The notes beneath the pieces are model-generated. The model was not told the origin of the DNA. It saw only the letters and a program-made list of their open reading frames with translations, and made no database searches. Shown here piece by piece: positions 14,281 through 21,629 of a stretch of DNA of 64,000 bases. Where the stretch lies: assembly GCF_030268965.1 (NCBI RefSeq), contig NZ_BSSE01000018.1, positions 1 to 64,000 on the forward strand, in the 5' to 3' direction. Source of the DNA: Microtetraspora sp. NBRC 16547. GTDB lineage: Bacteria > Actinomycetota > Actinomycetes > Streptosporangiales > Streptosporangiaceae. Position 1 is the first letter of the stretch, and every line of letters begins with the position of its first letter. Position numbers and translations under genes: made by a program.

Positions 14281-16134
14281 ATGGACCGGAGACGTTTTCT
14301 CAGCTTGACCGCCACCACCGGAGCCGGCGTTGGTCTGGCCTCCGTGGGGTTCGGGGAGTCGGCGTGGGCGGCGAGCTACCCCTACTTCAACCGTCGCGTA
14401 CCCGACGAGGCGCACACGAAGATGGGTGAGCTGGCGGCCTATGGCATCACCTCGTTCGCGTTCACGCCGTCCAACGGCTGGGTCATCGTCACCCTGGACG
14501 GCCGTTTCTTCGCGCGCGGCATCCCCGACGCGTGTTTCGCCGAACTCGGGAAGCTGACCAAGGCCGGCCGGAGGATCCATTGCGTGGCCTTCCCGCCCGA
14601 GGGCGGCGACCGGTGGGTGATCACCACGGACAAGGGAGTGTCCGCGCGTGGCATCCCCGCGGAGTGCCAGCAGCGGATCACCGCCTGCTACACCGCGGGC
14701 AAGCAGGTCGTCAACGTCGCCTTCCCCCCGGCGGGCGGCAACCGCTGGTCGGTGGTCGACACGGCCGGCTTCTACGTCCGGGGCATCGACGACGAGTGCT
14801 ACCAGATGATGCGCAACCTGACCCAGGGGGGACGCCGCATCACCCATGTCGCCTTCCCCCGCGCCGGCGGGTGGGCGGTCGTCGCGCAGGACGAGTTCCA
14901 CGCGCGCGGCATCGACGACGAGTGCTACCAGCAGATGGGCAAGCTCGCCGCGGGCGGCTGGCAGCTGCACAACGTCACCTTCTCGCCGACCGGCGGCTGG
15001 TCGCTGTGCACACGTGGCAAGGTTCCGTCCCTGCCCGCCGACCGGGTGCGCCAGGTCGAGAACTCGGTGGGGAGCGGGGGCATCTGGCAGCAGATGGGCT
15101 ACCGGAAGACGCCGGGCGTGGCGATCGCGGTGGTGACCGGCAACAGCGTCGCCTGGTCCACCGGCTACGGCTGGCTGGAGGCGGGCAGCGGAGCCGCCGC
15201 GCACCCGGAGACCGGCTTCCAGGCCGCCTCCATCAGCAAGGCTGTGGCCTCGGTCGGCGTACTGCGCCTCATGCAGACGCTCAAGAAGCCGCTGAGCAGC
15301 GACATCCGCCCTCTCCTCGGCTGGACCCTGCCCAGCCGCTCCTGCGTCTCGCCCGACGCGGTGCCGACGATCGACCTGCTGCTGACCCACCGGGCCGGTG
15401 TCATCGGGCGCGGCTCCACCTCTCCGGCGGACGTCTGCTCCGGCTTCAACGCCTCCGCGGGTGGCGGCTTCGCCGGCTACGGGCCGAACGCGACCGTGCC
15501 ATCACTGCTCCAGATCATGAACGGCGAGGGCAACTCGCCGAAGATCGAGCTCACCACCGACCCGGGCGCGGAGTACCACTACTCCGGCGCGGGGTTCGTG
15601 CTGTTGCAGCGGATGGTGGAGCAGCAGACCGGCCTGTCGCTGGCCCAGTACATGGACAAGGAGGTGCTCGCGCCCCTCGGCATGAAGACCAGCTCGTACG
15701 CGCTGGCTCCGACGTTCGAGCTCGCGTCGGGGCACACCACCACCGGCGCGGTGATCCCCGGCAAGCGGAACCGCTATCCGGAGTCGGCCGCCGCGGGCCT
15801 CTACACGAACGTCCTCGACCTGTCCCGTCTCGTGTGCTACCTCAACAAGGCGTGGACCGCGTCCGGTGACATCGCGGGCCCGCTCAGCAAGGAGTCGGTA
15901 CGGACGCTGCTCAGCAAGGGGCCGCAGCCCGACATGGGCCGCGGCCTGTTCCTCGCCGGGTCGGGGACGAAGAACTTCTCCTTCACCCACGACGGCTCCA
16001 ACTACGGCTTCAAGTCCGTGTTCAAGGGCTATCCGGAGCTGGGAGCCGGATACGCCGTCCTGGCCAACGGTGACAACGCGAACCTGGTCGGCGAGATCGC
16101 CGCATCCATCAGATCGACCTATGGCTGGGCCTGA
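14281..16134 (+). CDS. Tat-exported serine hydrolase with N-terminal repeat domain
   Basis: 617 residues. A twin-arginine signal (MDRRRFLSLTATTGAGVGLA) is followed by four to five repeats of about 43 residues (about 40-250), each with G-W/R-x-V, ARGI-x-D-E-C and VAFPPxGG. The C-terminal class-C beta-lactamase fold has SISK (Ser nucleophile, about 318), YHYSGAGFVLL (Tyr motif with Gly in place of Asn) and FTHDGSNYG (H-x-G). The repeats may bind glycan or cell wall. The ATG at 14281 follows GGAGGAG. It is probably a peptidase or esterase; true beta-lactamase activity is doubtful. Confidence 0.85.
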   Translation: MDRRRFLSLTATTGAGVGLASVGFGESAWAASYPYFNRRVPDEAHTKMGELAAYGITSFAFTPSNGWVIVTLDGRFFARGIPDACFAELGKLTKAGRRIHCVAFPPEGGDRWVITTDKGVSARGIPAECQQRITACYTAGKQVVNVAFPPAGGNRWSVVDTAGFYVRGIDDECYQMMRNLTQGGRRITHVAFPRAGGWAVVAQDEFHARGIDDECYQQMGKLAAGGWQLHNVTFSPTGGWSLCTRGKVPSLPADRVRQVENSVGSGGIWQQMGYRKTPGVAIAVVTGNSVAWSTGYGWLEAGSGAAAHPETGFQAASISKAVASVGVLRLMQTLKKPLSSDIRPLLGWTLPSRSCVSPDAVPTIDLLLTHRAGVIGRGSTSPADVCSGFNASAGGGFAGYGPNATVPSLLQIMNGEGNSPKIELTTDPGAEYHYSGAGFVLLQRMVEQQTGLSLAQYMDKEVLAPLGMKTSSYALAPTFELASGHTTTGAVIPGKRNRYPESAAAGLYTNVLDLSRLVCYLNKAWTASGDIAGPLSKESVRTLLSKGPQPDMGRGLFLAGSGTKNFSFTHDGSNYGFKSVFKGYPELGAGYAVLANGDNANLVGEIAASIRSTYGWA

Positions 16135-16254
16135 TCCGGGTTTCCACCGATTTTCACCGCGGCCCGGCTGCCGGAGCGTACGGGAAGCGAGAGCGTGGCC
16201 TCTACCTGCGTCCCGGGCTTCAAGAACGCGGCCACCGAGCACGGAGCCGCCTTG

Positions 16255-16450
16255 GTTGACGCGCTCCCCAGCCTGAAGGCTGGAGATTCAGCCCGTGCCG
16301 CTTCATGCGGCACCTCTGCGGCTTCCTGCTTCATCGGGCTGTGCCACCCGGTGGGGTGGTCTTACCTGCCCTCCACCGGGACGGCACGCGCCGTCCCGCC
16401 CACGAGTGTGGGAGGCGTTTAACCTCTCCGCCCGTCCGGCGGCGAGGATG
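16255..16450 (-). ncRNA. Predicted omega (re)RNA of TnpB
   Basis: In IS200/IS605 elements the guide RNA overlaps the 3' end of tnpB and ends at the element's right end. Here that is the stretch from the tnpB tail through hairpin 16268-16283. The guide would be copied from sequence just left of about 16255, the end of the serine hydrolase gene region. Family knowledge and position support it; its 5' end is unknown. Confidence 0.45.
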
Positions 16451-17535
16451 TTCTTCGCCGCGTTCACGTCCCGGTCGTGGGCCGCCCCGCACGGGCAGAT
16501 CCACGACCGGACGGAAAGCGGCATGGACTCGGCGAGCGCTCCGCATTCGGAGCACAGCTTGGAGGAGGGGAACCACCGGTCGATCCGGTGGAAGGTCCGC
16601 CCGTACAAGCGGGCCTTGTACTCCAGCATGCCGATGAAGGATGACCAGCCCGCGTCGTGCACGCTCTTGGCCAGCCTGGTGCGCGCCAGTCCCACGACGG
16701 CCAGGTCTTCCACGATCACCGTTTGGTTCTCACGGATGATTCTTGTGGATTCCTGGTGGTGGAACTCGCGGCGTGCGTCGGCGACCTTGGCGTGCTGGCG
16801 GGCAACCGCCGTACGGGCTTTGGCCCGGTTGTTCGAGCCCTTGGCCTTGCGGGACAGCGCCCGCTGGAGTCGCTTGAGTTTCTTCTCGGCTCGGCGCAGG
16901 AAACGTGGAGCGTCGATCTTCCGCCCGTTCGACAGAACTGCGAAGTGCCCTAAGCCCAGGTCGATGCCGGTCTCAGCACCGATCGGCGGGAGGGGTTGTT
17001 CGGCGACTTCCACGACGAATGAGGCGAAGTACCGCCCGGCTGCGTCCTTGACCACCGTGACCGAGGATGGGTCGGCGGGCAGGGTGCGCGACCAGCGGAC
17101 GTTCACGTCGCCGATCTTCGGCAGGCGCAGTTTCCCGCCCGCAGTGATGGAGAACCGGGCGTTCTTGGTGAAGCGGATCGCCTGCCGGTTGTCCTTACGG
17201 GACCGGAAGCGGGGCGGGGCGACCTTACGCCCCTTCCGCGTGCCCGCCAGGGAGGCGAAGAAGTTGCGGTAGGCGGTGTTCAGGTCGGCGAGCGCCTGCT
17301 GCAACACCACGGCGGAGACCTCGCCCAGCCAGGAGCGTTCCGGCGTCTTCTTCGCCTCGGCGATGACCTGCCTGGACAACTCCCCGTCCGAGACATACGG
17401 CAGCCCGGCCGCGTGGGCGTCCCGCCGTGCGCGCAACCCGTCGTTGCACACCACCCGAGCGCACCCGAACGCCCGAGTCAGCGCTTCACGCTGGACGGGA
17501 GTCGGGTACAGGCGGACGTTGTACCGGAGCTGCAC
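16303..17535 (-). CDS. tnpB: TnpB RNA-guided endonuclease
   Basis: 410 residues. An N-terminal OrfB helix-turn-helix (about 1-60; RYNVRLYPTPVQREALTRAF) leads to a split RuvC domain with D192 (TGIDLGLGHFAVLS), E276 (VIVEDLAV) and D356 (HDRDVNAAKNIL). A zinc ribbon has C328/C331 and C347/C349. All catalytic and zinc residues are present, so it is probably active. TnpB cuts DNA beside a TAM, guided by the omega RNA encoded at its own 3' end, and helps the element persist. Length is normal. Its ATG is 22 bp from the divergent tnpA. Confidence 0.95.
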   Translation of the reverse strand: MQLRYNVRLYPTPVQREALTRAFGCARVVCNDGLRARRDAHAAGLPYVSDGELSRQVIAEAKKTPERSWLGEVSAVVLQQALADLNTAYRNFFASLAGTRKGRKVAPPRFRSRKDNRQAIRFTKNARFSITAGGKLRLPKIGDVNVRWSRTLPADPSSVTVVKDAAGRYFASFVVEVAEQPLPPIGAETGIDLGLGHFAVLSNGRKIDAPRFLRRAEKKLKRLQRALSRKAKGSNNRAKARTAVARQHAKVADARREFHHQESTRIIRENQTVIVEDLAVVGLARTRLAKSVHDAGWSSFIGMLEYKARLYGRTFHRIDRWFPSSKLCSECGALAESMPLSVRSWICPCGAAHDRDVNAAKNILAAGRAERLNASHTRGRDGACRPGGGQVRPPHRVAQPDEAGSRRGAA

Positions 17536-17557
17536 ACCGTGATCCTACTCTTGGTGT

Positions 17558-17974
17558 ATGGCCGAGCGTGGAGATATCAGAACAGGCAGGCATTGCGTTT
17601 TCGGCCTGCACGCCCACTTGGTTTTCCTCACCAAGTTCCGGCATCCGGTGTTCACCGGCACCCACCTGGAACGCATGGAGCAGATCATGCGGGACGTGTG
17701 TGCCGACTTCGAGTGCGAGCTGGCCGAGTTCAACGGCGAGGCCGATCACGTGCATCTGCGGGTGAACTTCCCGCCCAAGGTCGCCCTGTCCAGGCTCGTC
17801 AACTCACTCAAAGGGGTGTCCTCCCGGCGGATGCGCACCGAGTTCCCCGACCTGGCCCGCCACTACTACCGGGCGAACAAGCTGTGGTCGGGCTCCTACT
17901 TCGCCGGAAGCGTGGACGGTGCGCCGATCAGCGTCCTGCGCCAGTACATCGAGCAGCAGAACCGCCCTGTCTGA
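17558..17974 (+). CDS. tnpA: IS200/IS605 TnpA (Y1 HUH transposase)
   Basis: 138 residues. It has the HUH metal motif H64-V-H66 in ADHVHLRVNFPP and a catalytic tyrosine (Y130) in LRQYIEQQN. The family block LVFLTKFRHPVFTG and the helix LVNSLKGVSSRRMR are present. It excises and inserts single-stranded DNA at the hairpin ends of the element. All active-site residues are intact. It is divergent from tnpB and shares a short promoter region. Confidence 0.95.
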   Translation: MAERGDIRTGRHCVFGLHAHLVFLTKFRHPVFTGTHLERMEQIMRDVCADFECELAEFNGEADHVHLRVNFPPKVALSRLVNSLKGVSSRRMRTEFPDLARHYYRANKLWSGSYFAGSVDGAPISVLRQYIEQQNRPV

Positions 17975-18087
17975 GCCACCCAGACGCCGGTTCACCATGA
18001 CGGCGAATCGGCTTTTCCTGCCCCTCTACGCGGGAGAGTCCGCTTCACCCCGGCCTGAAGGCCGGAACACTACGGACGATCCCGGTA

Positions 18088-18250
18088 GCACAGTGGAGGC
18101 CGTCCACCGCAACCCGCAGATCAGAGGGTTCGCGCCGCTGCCCAAGCGGTGGGTGGTCGAGCAGGTCTACGGCGGTCTGATGCTGCGTGGAGGTCGCCCT
18201 GCACCTGGTGTCCCGCCTCCAGCTCACCCGGCAGACCCTGCTGGAGGTTG
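18088..18250 (+). pseudogene. IS5-type transposase fragment
   Basis: The plus strand encodes VEAVHRNPQIRGFAPLPKRW and then VVEQVYGGLMLRGG. This corresponds to the C-terminal region of IS5-family DDE transposases (F-x-x-L-P-R-R-W-V-V-E-R-T-F-G-W-L), which holds the last catalytic Glu. Both flanks are lost. It lies just outside the IS605 left end. Confidence 0.6.
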
Positions 18251-18261
18251 TTGGCTCTGAC

Positions 18262-18624
18262 CTATCCCAGAAGGCTGGGCTGGTCGATCACCCACAGCCA
18301 CGTGCCGTCATCCTGGCGACGGGCCACCTCGACGGTGACACCGCCGTCGGGCAGGCGCACCGAGGTGAGCGCCAGGTCGCCGTTACGCAGCGTGGGCTGC
18401 TGCTGCCCAGGAGCGAAGGTGGGCTTGTCTGCGACCAGATGCTCATACGCCTGGCGGATCTCCTGGCTGCCCGTGGCGACCTGGCCGTTCGGCAACGCCA
18501 GCACCGCGTCCGGTTCGTACAGCGCCACCAGCCCTTCAACGTCGCCCGCGTTGAGCCGCTCCACGATGAACCGGCTGAGATCCTCCGGCTGGACGGCACG
18601 CTCCCGGACATCATCACTGGCCAT
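18262..18624 (-). CDS. SnoaL/NTF2-like protein
   Basis: 120 residues in the NTF2-like fold: FIVERLNAGDVEGLVALYEP, then DAVLALPNGQVATGSQEIRQ and a final WLWVIDQPSLLG. This is the YybH type of small alpha/beta cone proteins. These are cyclases, isomerases or ligand binders, and the substrate cannot be told. It starts at ATG 18624 (MASDDVRERAVQPEDLSRF). It appears monocistronic. No signal peptide is seen. Confidence 0.82.
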   Translation of the reverse strand: MASDDVRERAVQPEDLSRFIVERLNAGDVEGLVALYEPDAVLALPNGQVATGSQEIRQAYEHLVADKPTFAPGQQQPTLRNGDLALTSVRLPDGGVTVEVARRQDDGTWLWVIDQPSLLG

Positions 18625-18963
18625 TACCTGTAACTCCCATCAGATCTGGCCAAGCTGCCTCGAACAGCAAGCGATCATGCCAGACAGGTACGACAAACCC
18701 AGTACTACTGAGAGGCTGTCGCCCTGGGATTGCGAATCGCCCATCAGCCCGAGCTCAGCCTGGATCCACCGCGTGATTTCTCGTGATCGATTCTCGGTCC
18801 GATTCCTCCGTGATGGCCCTATCGCGGCGGGTGACCTCGATATCGGCTTCGACCGAAGCGGGCAGGGCTCACAGCGGAGCGGCCTGCCCCAGGGATCGGT
18901 GCGGACGGTGCTCGCGTGGCGTGCGGTACGTCGGCGCGTCATTTGAACACGAAGTAGCCGTTG
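18625..18963. other. Intergenic, no gene recognised
   Basis: A minus-strand frame at 18640-18942 is open, but its Arg/Ser-rich product has no family resemblance or start signal. I see no structured element here. Confidence 0.45.
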
Positions 18964-19362
18964 TCACGCAGAGCGCATTTGGGGCTCATCGCATGGACCC
19001 GAATGAAGGGCCCACAAGGCGGCTTGGTCCAGCGTGTCGATCTGCCAGGTGCGGGACCGGAGCGTGCCCCGGTGGCGATATTCGCGCATGATCTGCACGT
19101 GTGGTCGCAGTTGTACGAACGCATGGAGATCGTCTTCCCCACGCCACACCGACAGCGAGCCGACCCGGCGTCCGGTGAAGTCGGCCCAGAGCCACATGCC
19201 CACCGCGCCGGGCAGCGCCGGCCACAGGCGGCTCAGCGACAGGCCGTGCCGGGCTATGCCGGGCAGGTCGAGGAGGCGGTTCATGCAGTAGTCCGTCAGC
19301 GCGGCGACCAGTGGACCCGGTTGGTCGGCCGCCGGGCCGGCGATCCAGCGGGACCTCAGCAT
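18964..19362 (-). CDS. Hypothetical protein with dimeric alpha/beta barrel-like pattern
   Basis: 132 residues. The core reads GIARHGLSLSRLWPALPGAV, followed by GMWLWADFTGRRVGSLSVWR and DDLHAFVQLRPHVQIMREY. This S-x-W-x-D-x-x-A-L-x-x-F-x-x-x-x-x-H pattern recalls DUF3291 or monooxygenase-like dimeric ferredoxin folds. The start overlaps the thioesterase stop by about 7 bp, so it is the last gene of a TetR-thioesterase operon. A role in fatty-acyl or polyketide metabolism is only suggested by context. Confidence 0.6.
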   Translation of the reverse strand: MLRSRWIAGPAADQPGPLVAALTDYCMNRLLDLPGIARHGLSLSRLWPALPGAVGMWLWADFTGRRVGSLSVWRGEDDLHAFVQLRPHVQIMREYRHRGTLRSRTWQIDTLDQAALWALHSGPCDEPQMRSA

Positions 19363-19796
19363 GCCGCCGCCGTTCGGCTGAGCAGGGGTTCGGCGGCGGT
19401 ACGCAGTTCATCACTGAACGGCGCGGGCCGCAGTGTGGCCGGATCCAGATTGACGTTGACGCGGTAGCCGTCGGCGTGTACCACCGCGCGATCGGCCGAC
19501 AGCACGCGAAAGCCGTAGACGCCGCTGGTGCGGCCCAAGCGCTCGATCCAGAAGTGCACCAGCGGCTCGCCCGCCCCCGCGATGGGCACGTGGTAGGTCA
19601 CCTTGAACTCGCGTACGGCCAGGAAAACGTCCTTGAACGCCGACCTGGCCGGATCCGGCGCCCAGCCCAGGCGCTGCCAATACGCGCCGATCGCCCGCTC
19701 GACCAGCAAGGCGTACCGGGAGTTGTGCAACAGGCCCATGGCGTCGAGATCGTCGAAATGCACCTGGACCGGCTCGTGCACGCCGTCTTCAGTCAT
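19356..19796 (-). CDS. Acyl-CoA thioesterase (hotdog, 4HBT type)
   Basis: 146 residues: VQVHFDDLDAMGLLHNSRYA carries the D-x-x-x-x-x-H-x-x-Y active-site pattern of 4-hydroxybenzoyl-CoA thioesterase-like hotdogs. LVERAIGAYWQRLG and FKVTYHVPIAGAGEPLVHFW follow. It would hydrolyse acyl-CoA thioesters. The ATG at 19796 has GGAGG 7 nt upstream, inside the end of the TetR gene; an in-frame TTG 6 bp earlier is less likely. It is in an operon with the TetR gene and the next small protein. Confidence 0.85.
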   Translation of the reverse strand: MTEDGVHEPVQVHFDDLDAMGLLHNSRYALLVERAIGAYWQRLGWAPDPARSAFKDVFLAVREFKVTYHVPIAGAGEPLVHFWIERLGRTSGVYGFRVLSADRAVVHADGYRVNVNLDPATLRPAPFSDELRTAAEPLLSRTAAAC

Positions 19797-19798
19797 GA

Positions 19799-20431
19799 TC
19801 AATCCTCCGGGAGAAGCGTTGGGTCGGGGCAGAGCGCGCGCAGGCGTTGCAGCACGGCGCGGCGGGCGTGGACGAGGGAGGCGGGCCCGTCATGCAGGCG
19901 GGAGTGGATGATCACCATCTCCCCGAGGGCGTCGATCTCGTACGCGAGCTGGGCCACATCCACGCTCTCGGCGAGCTCGCCCAGCGCCATGGCCTGCGCC
20001 ACCTGCCGCCGGATGAACTCCTGCCACTCGCGCATGGCGCGCGCGACGCGATCGCGCACCGCGCCGGGACGGTCGTCGAACTCGGCCTGGACGGTGAAGA
20101 AGAAGCACCCGCCGGGAAGCACGGCCTCGCCGTAGAACCTCAGCCGCGCCTCGTGCAGCGCGAACAGCCGCCGCACCCCGGCCGGGGCCTTCATAGCGGG
20201 CGCCACCACCCGCTCGGCCCACTGGCGGCCGGCCCAGTCCACGGCGTCGAGCTGTAGTTGCTCCTTGTCACGCCAATGGGCAAAAAATCCGGACTTACTG
20301 GTGCCGGTCGCCGTCGCCAGTCGTCCCAGGGAGAGTCCGTCCAACCCTTCGACGGAGGCCAGGCCCACCGCCTGCTCGAGGATCGCCTCGCGGCTGCGCA
20401 ACCCGCGCAGCCGCCGACCGTCTTGTGTCAT
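19799..20431 (-). CDS. TetR-family regulator of the thioesterase operon
   Basis: 210 residues. The helix-turn-helix (about 10-58) includes SREAILEQAVGLASVEGLDG and LATATGTSKSGFFAHWRDKE. The C-terminal domain (GGCFFFTVQAEFDDRPGAVR) is of the TetR_C_6/YxaF type. The ATG at 20431 is preferred over GTG 20437. A palindrome, AACGA-CCGA-TCGTT, lies 17 bp upstream and probably is its own operator. The stop is only 2 bp before the thioesterase start. Confidence 0.88.
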   Translation of the reverse strand: MTQDGRRLRGLRSREAILEQAVGLASVEGLDGLSLGRLATATGTSKSGFFAHWRDKEQLQLDAVDWAGRQWAERVVAPAMKAPAGVRRLFALHEARLRFYGEAVLPGGCFFFTVQAEFDDRPGAVRDRVARAMREWQEFIRRQVAQAMALGELAESVDVAQLAYEIDALGEMVIIHSRLHDGPASLVHARRAVLQRLRALCPDPTLLPED

Positions 20432-20447
20432 GGGCACAAACTACATT

Positions 20448-20461
20448 AACGACCGATCGTT
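20448..20461. promoter_or_regulatory. TetR operator palindrome
   Basis: AACGACCGATCGTT has perfect 5-bp arms (AACGA/TCGTT) around CCGA, 17 bp upstream of the TetR start. Such CGAxCGnTCG-type boxes are common TetR sites. Confidence 0.6.
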
Positions 20462-20577
20462 TGTATATCTGAAGCTCATGCTGTCCATGAGAGCGAGCCC
20501 GCGCAGGGAGAGGTCGTCATCGGGACGCATGGGCCGCCGACGGCCGCCCAGGGGCAGGGTGAGGAGAACATAGCGAT

Positions 20578-20687
20578 ACGTCCGGCACGTGGTCCGGAGC
20601 CTGCTCGCCGAACTCGACCTCACCCTGGGCCTGGCGGGCTTCCGCTCGGCCACCGAACTCGACCCCTCAGTACTGGAGGCAGGATGA
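20578..20687 (+). pseudogene. C-terminal fragment of an FMN-dependent alpha-hydroxy-acid oxidase
   Basis: The plus strand encodes VRHVVRSLLAELDLTLGLAG and then FRSATELDPSVLEAG with a stop. This is the C-terminal helix region of lactate monooxygenase/glycolate oxidase-type proteins. The FMN barrel is absent. The stop overlaps an ATG (20684) opening MNLDPIPTDQLTFRLPRYV, a second gene start that is cut after about 19 residues at the GNAT gene. Both look like the broken edge of an old operon. Confidence 0.6.
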
Positions 20688-20733
20688 ACCTGGACCCGAT
20701 CCCCACCGACCAGCTGACCTTCCGGCTGCCGCG

Positions 20734-21315
20734 CTACGTCTCAGACAGTGCACCGGTCCCGTCCACCTCACCTCGAGATGCATCGAACTCCGCCCGAGTG
20801 ATCTCGTGAACCGCGACAGGCGTGCCATGCGCAGGCACTACGGTTTCGAACCCCAACCGCATACCGATCTTGTCCATGACTCGCTTCGAGCGCAGGTTAT
20901 CGACGTGCCGGATGCTAACGATGCGATCGAGACCACGGTCGATGAAGCCCAATCGCAGTAGGGCCCCTGCCGCCTCCGTCGCGTAGCCCCATCCCCAATG
21001 ACGGCGACTCAGACGCCACCCGATCTCGACAGCCGGAAGAATCTGAGGAAGGAAGGCCGGTACCGTCAGCGCCACCCACCCGGCGAACTGCCCAGTGTCT
21101 CGCAGGATCACGGAGAGCAGGCCGAAGCCACACTCTTCCCATTCTTCATGAGCACGGGCGATACCACCCGCAGTCCGATTACGATCCATCGGCAACACCG
21201 ACCCATCGCCGATATAGCGCATGACCTCCGGGTCGGCGTTCATCTCCGCGAGCGGGTCGATATCGCTCTCGTTTGGCCTACGCAGTAAGAGACGATCAGT
21301 CGTCAGAGAGATCAT
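20734..21315 (-). CDS. GNAT N-acetyltransferase (RimJ/RimL type)
   Basis: 193 residues starting MISLTTDRLLLRRPNESDID, the typical RimJ/RimL N-terminus. The acetyl-CoA-binding strand-loop-helix reads RRHWGWGYATEAAGALLRLG, and IVSIRHVDNLRSKRVMDKIG is the next conserved block. The substrate may be a protein N-terminus, a small amine or an antibiotic. Its 3' end abuts the broken oxidase operon, so it may have arrived by insertion. The last 15 residues are non-conserved. Confidence 0.88.
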   Translation of the reverse strand: MISLTTDRLLLRRPNESDIDPLAEMNADPEVMRYIGDGSVLPMDRNRTAGGIARAHEEWEECGFGLLSVILRDTGQFAGWVALTVPAFLPQILPAVEIGWRLSRRHWGWGYATEAAGALLRLGFIDRGLDRIVSIRHVDNLRSKRVMDKIGMRLGFETVVPAHGTPVAVHEITRAEFDASRGEVDGTGALSET

Positions 21316-21629
21316 TCACTCATAATCTCAGGCGGGTCTGATGGCGGGGTACATCAACAAGGAAGGTCAGTCGCGCACCACTGGCAGAGTTCTGCCTCCG
21401 GCGGCCTTCGTCTGGGTAAGAACGCGAGGCGTCAAGTTATGGGAGAAGCTCGGCACTCGCCACGGATCTCGGCCGTTCTCGCACCCCACAGGCTCAGGTC
21501 AGCCCGGAACTGCGGAACGCAGGTCGCTGCCGGCCCCTCCGACAGGGGTCGGCCGACGCAGCCACCTCGACGCCAGGTCGGTGCCGGTACGGCGGATCGG
21601 CGCCGCTGATCCCTTGTCGCGCTCGAGCG
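21316..21629. other. Intergenic, no gene recognised
   Basis: This stretch lies between the divergent GNAT start and the end of the large fusion gene. No frame, tRNA or clear hairpin is supported. Confidence 0.5.

Larger units (their letters stand above)
16255..18066 (-). mobile_element. Complete IS200/IS605-family element
   Basis: The element has a Y1 transposase (tnpA) and tnpB in divergent orientation with a 22-bp gap. It is bounded by subterminal hairpins CCAGCC-TGAA-GGCTGG (16268-16283, right end after tnpB) and CCGGCC-TGAA-GGCCGG (18050-18065, left end after tnpA). There are no terminal inverted repeats or target duplication, as expected for this family. Exact ends are not certain; the right end probably reaches the TTGAC at 16255-16259. 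Confidence 0.85.
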
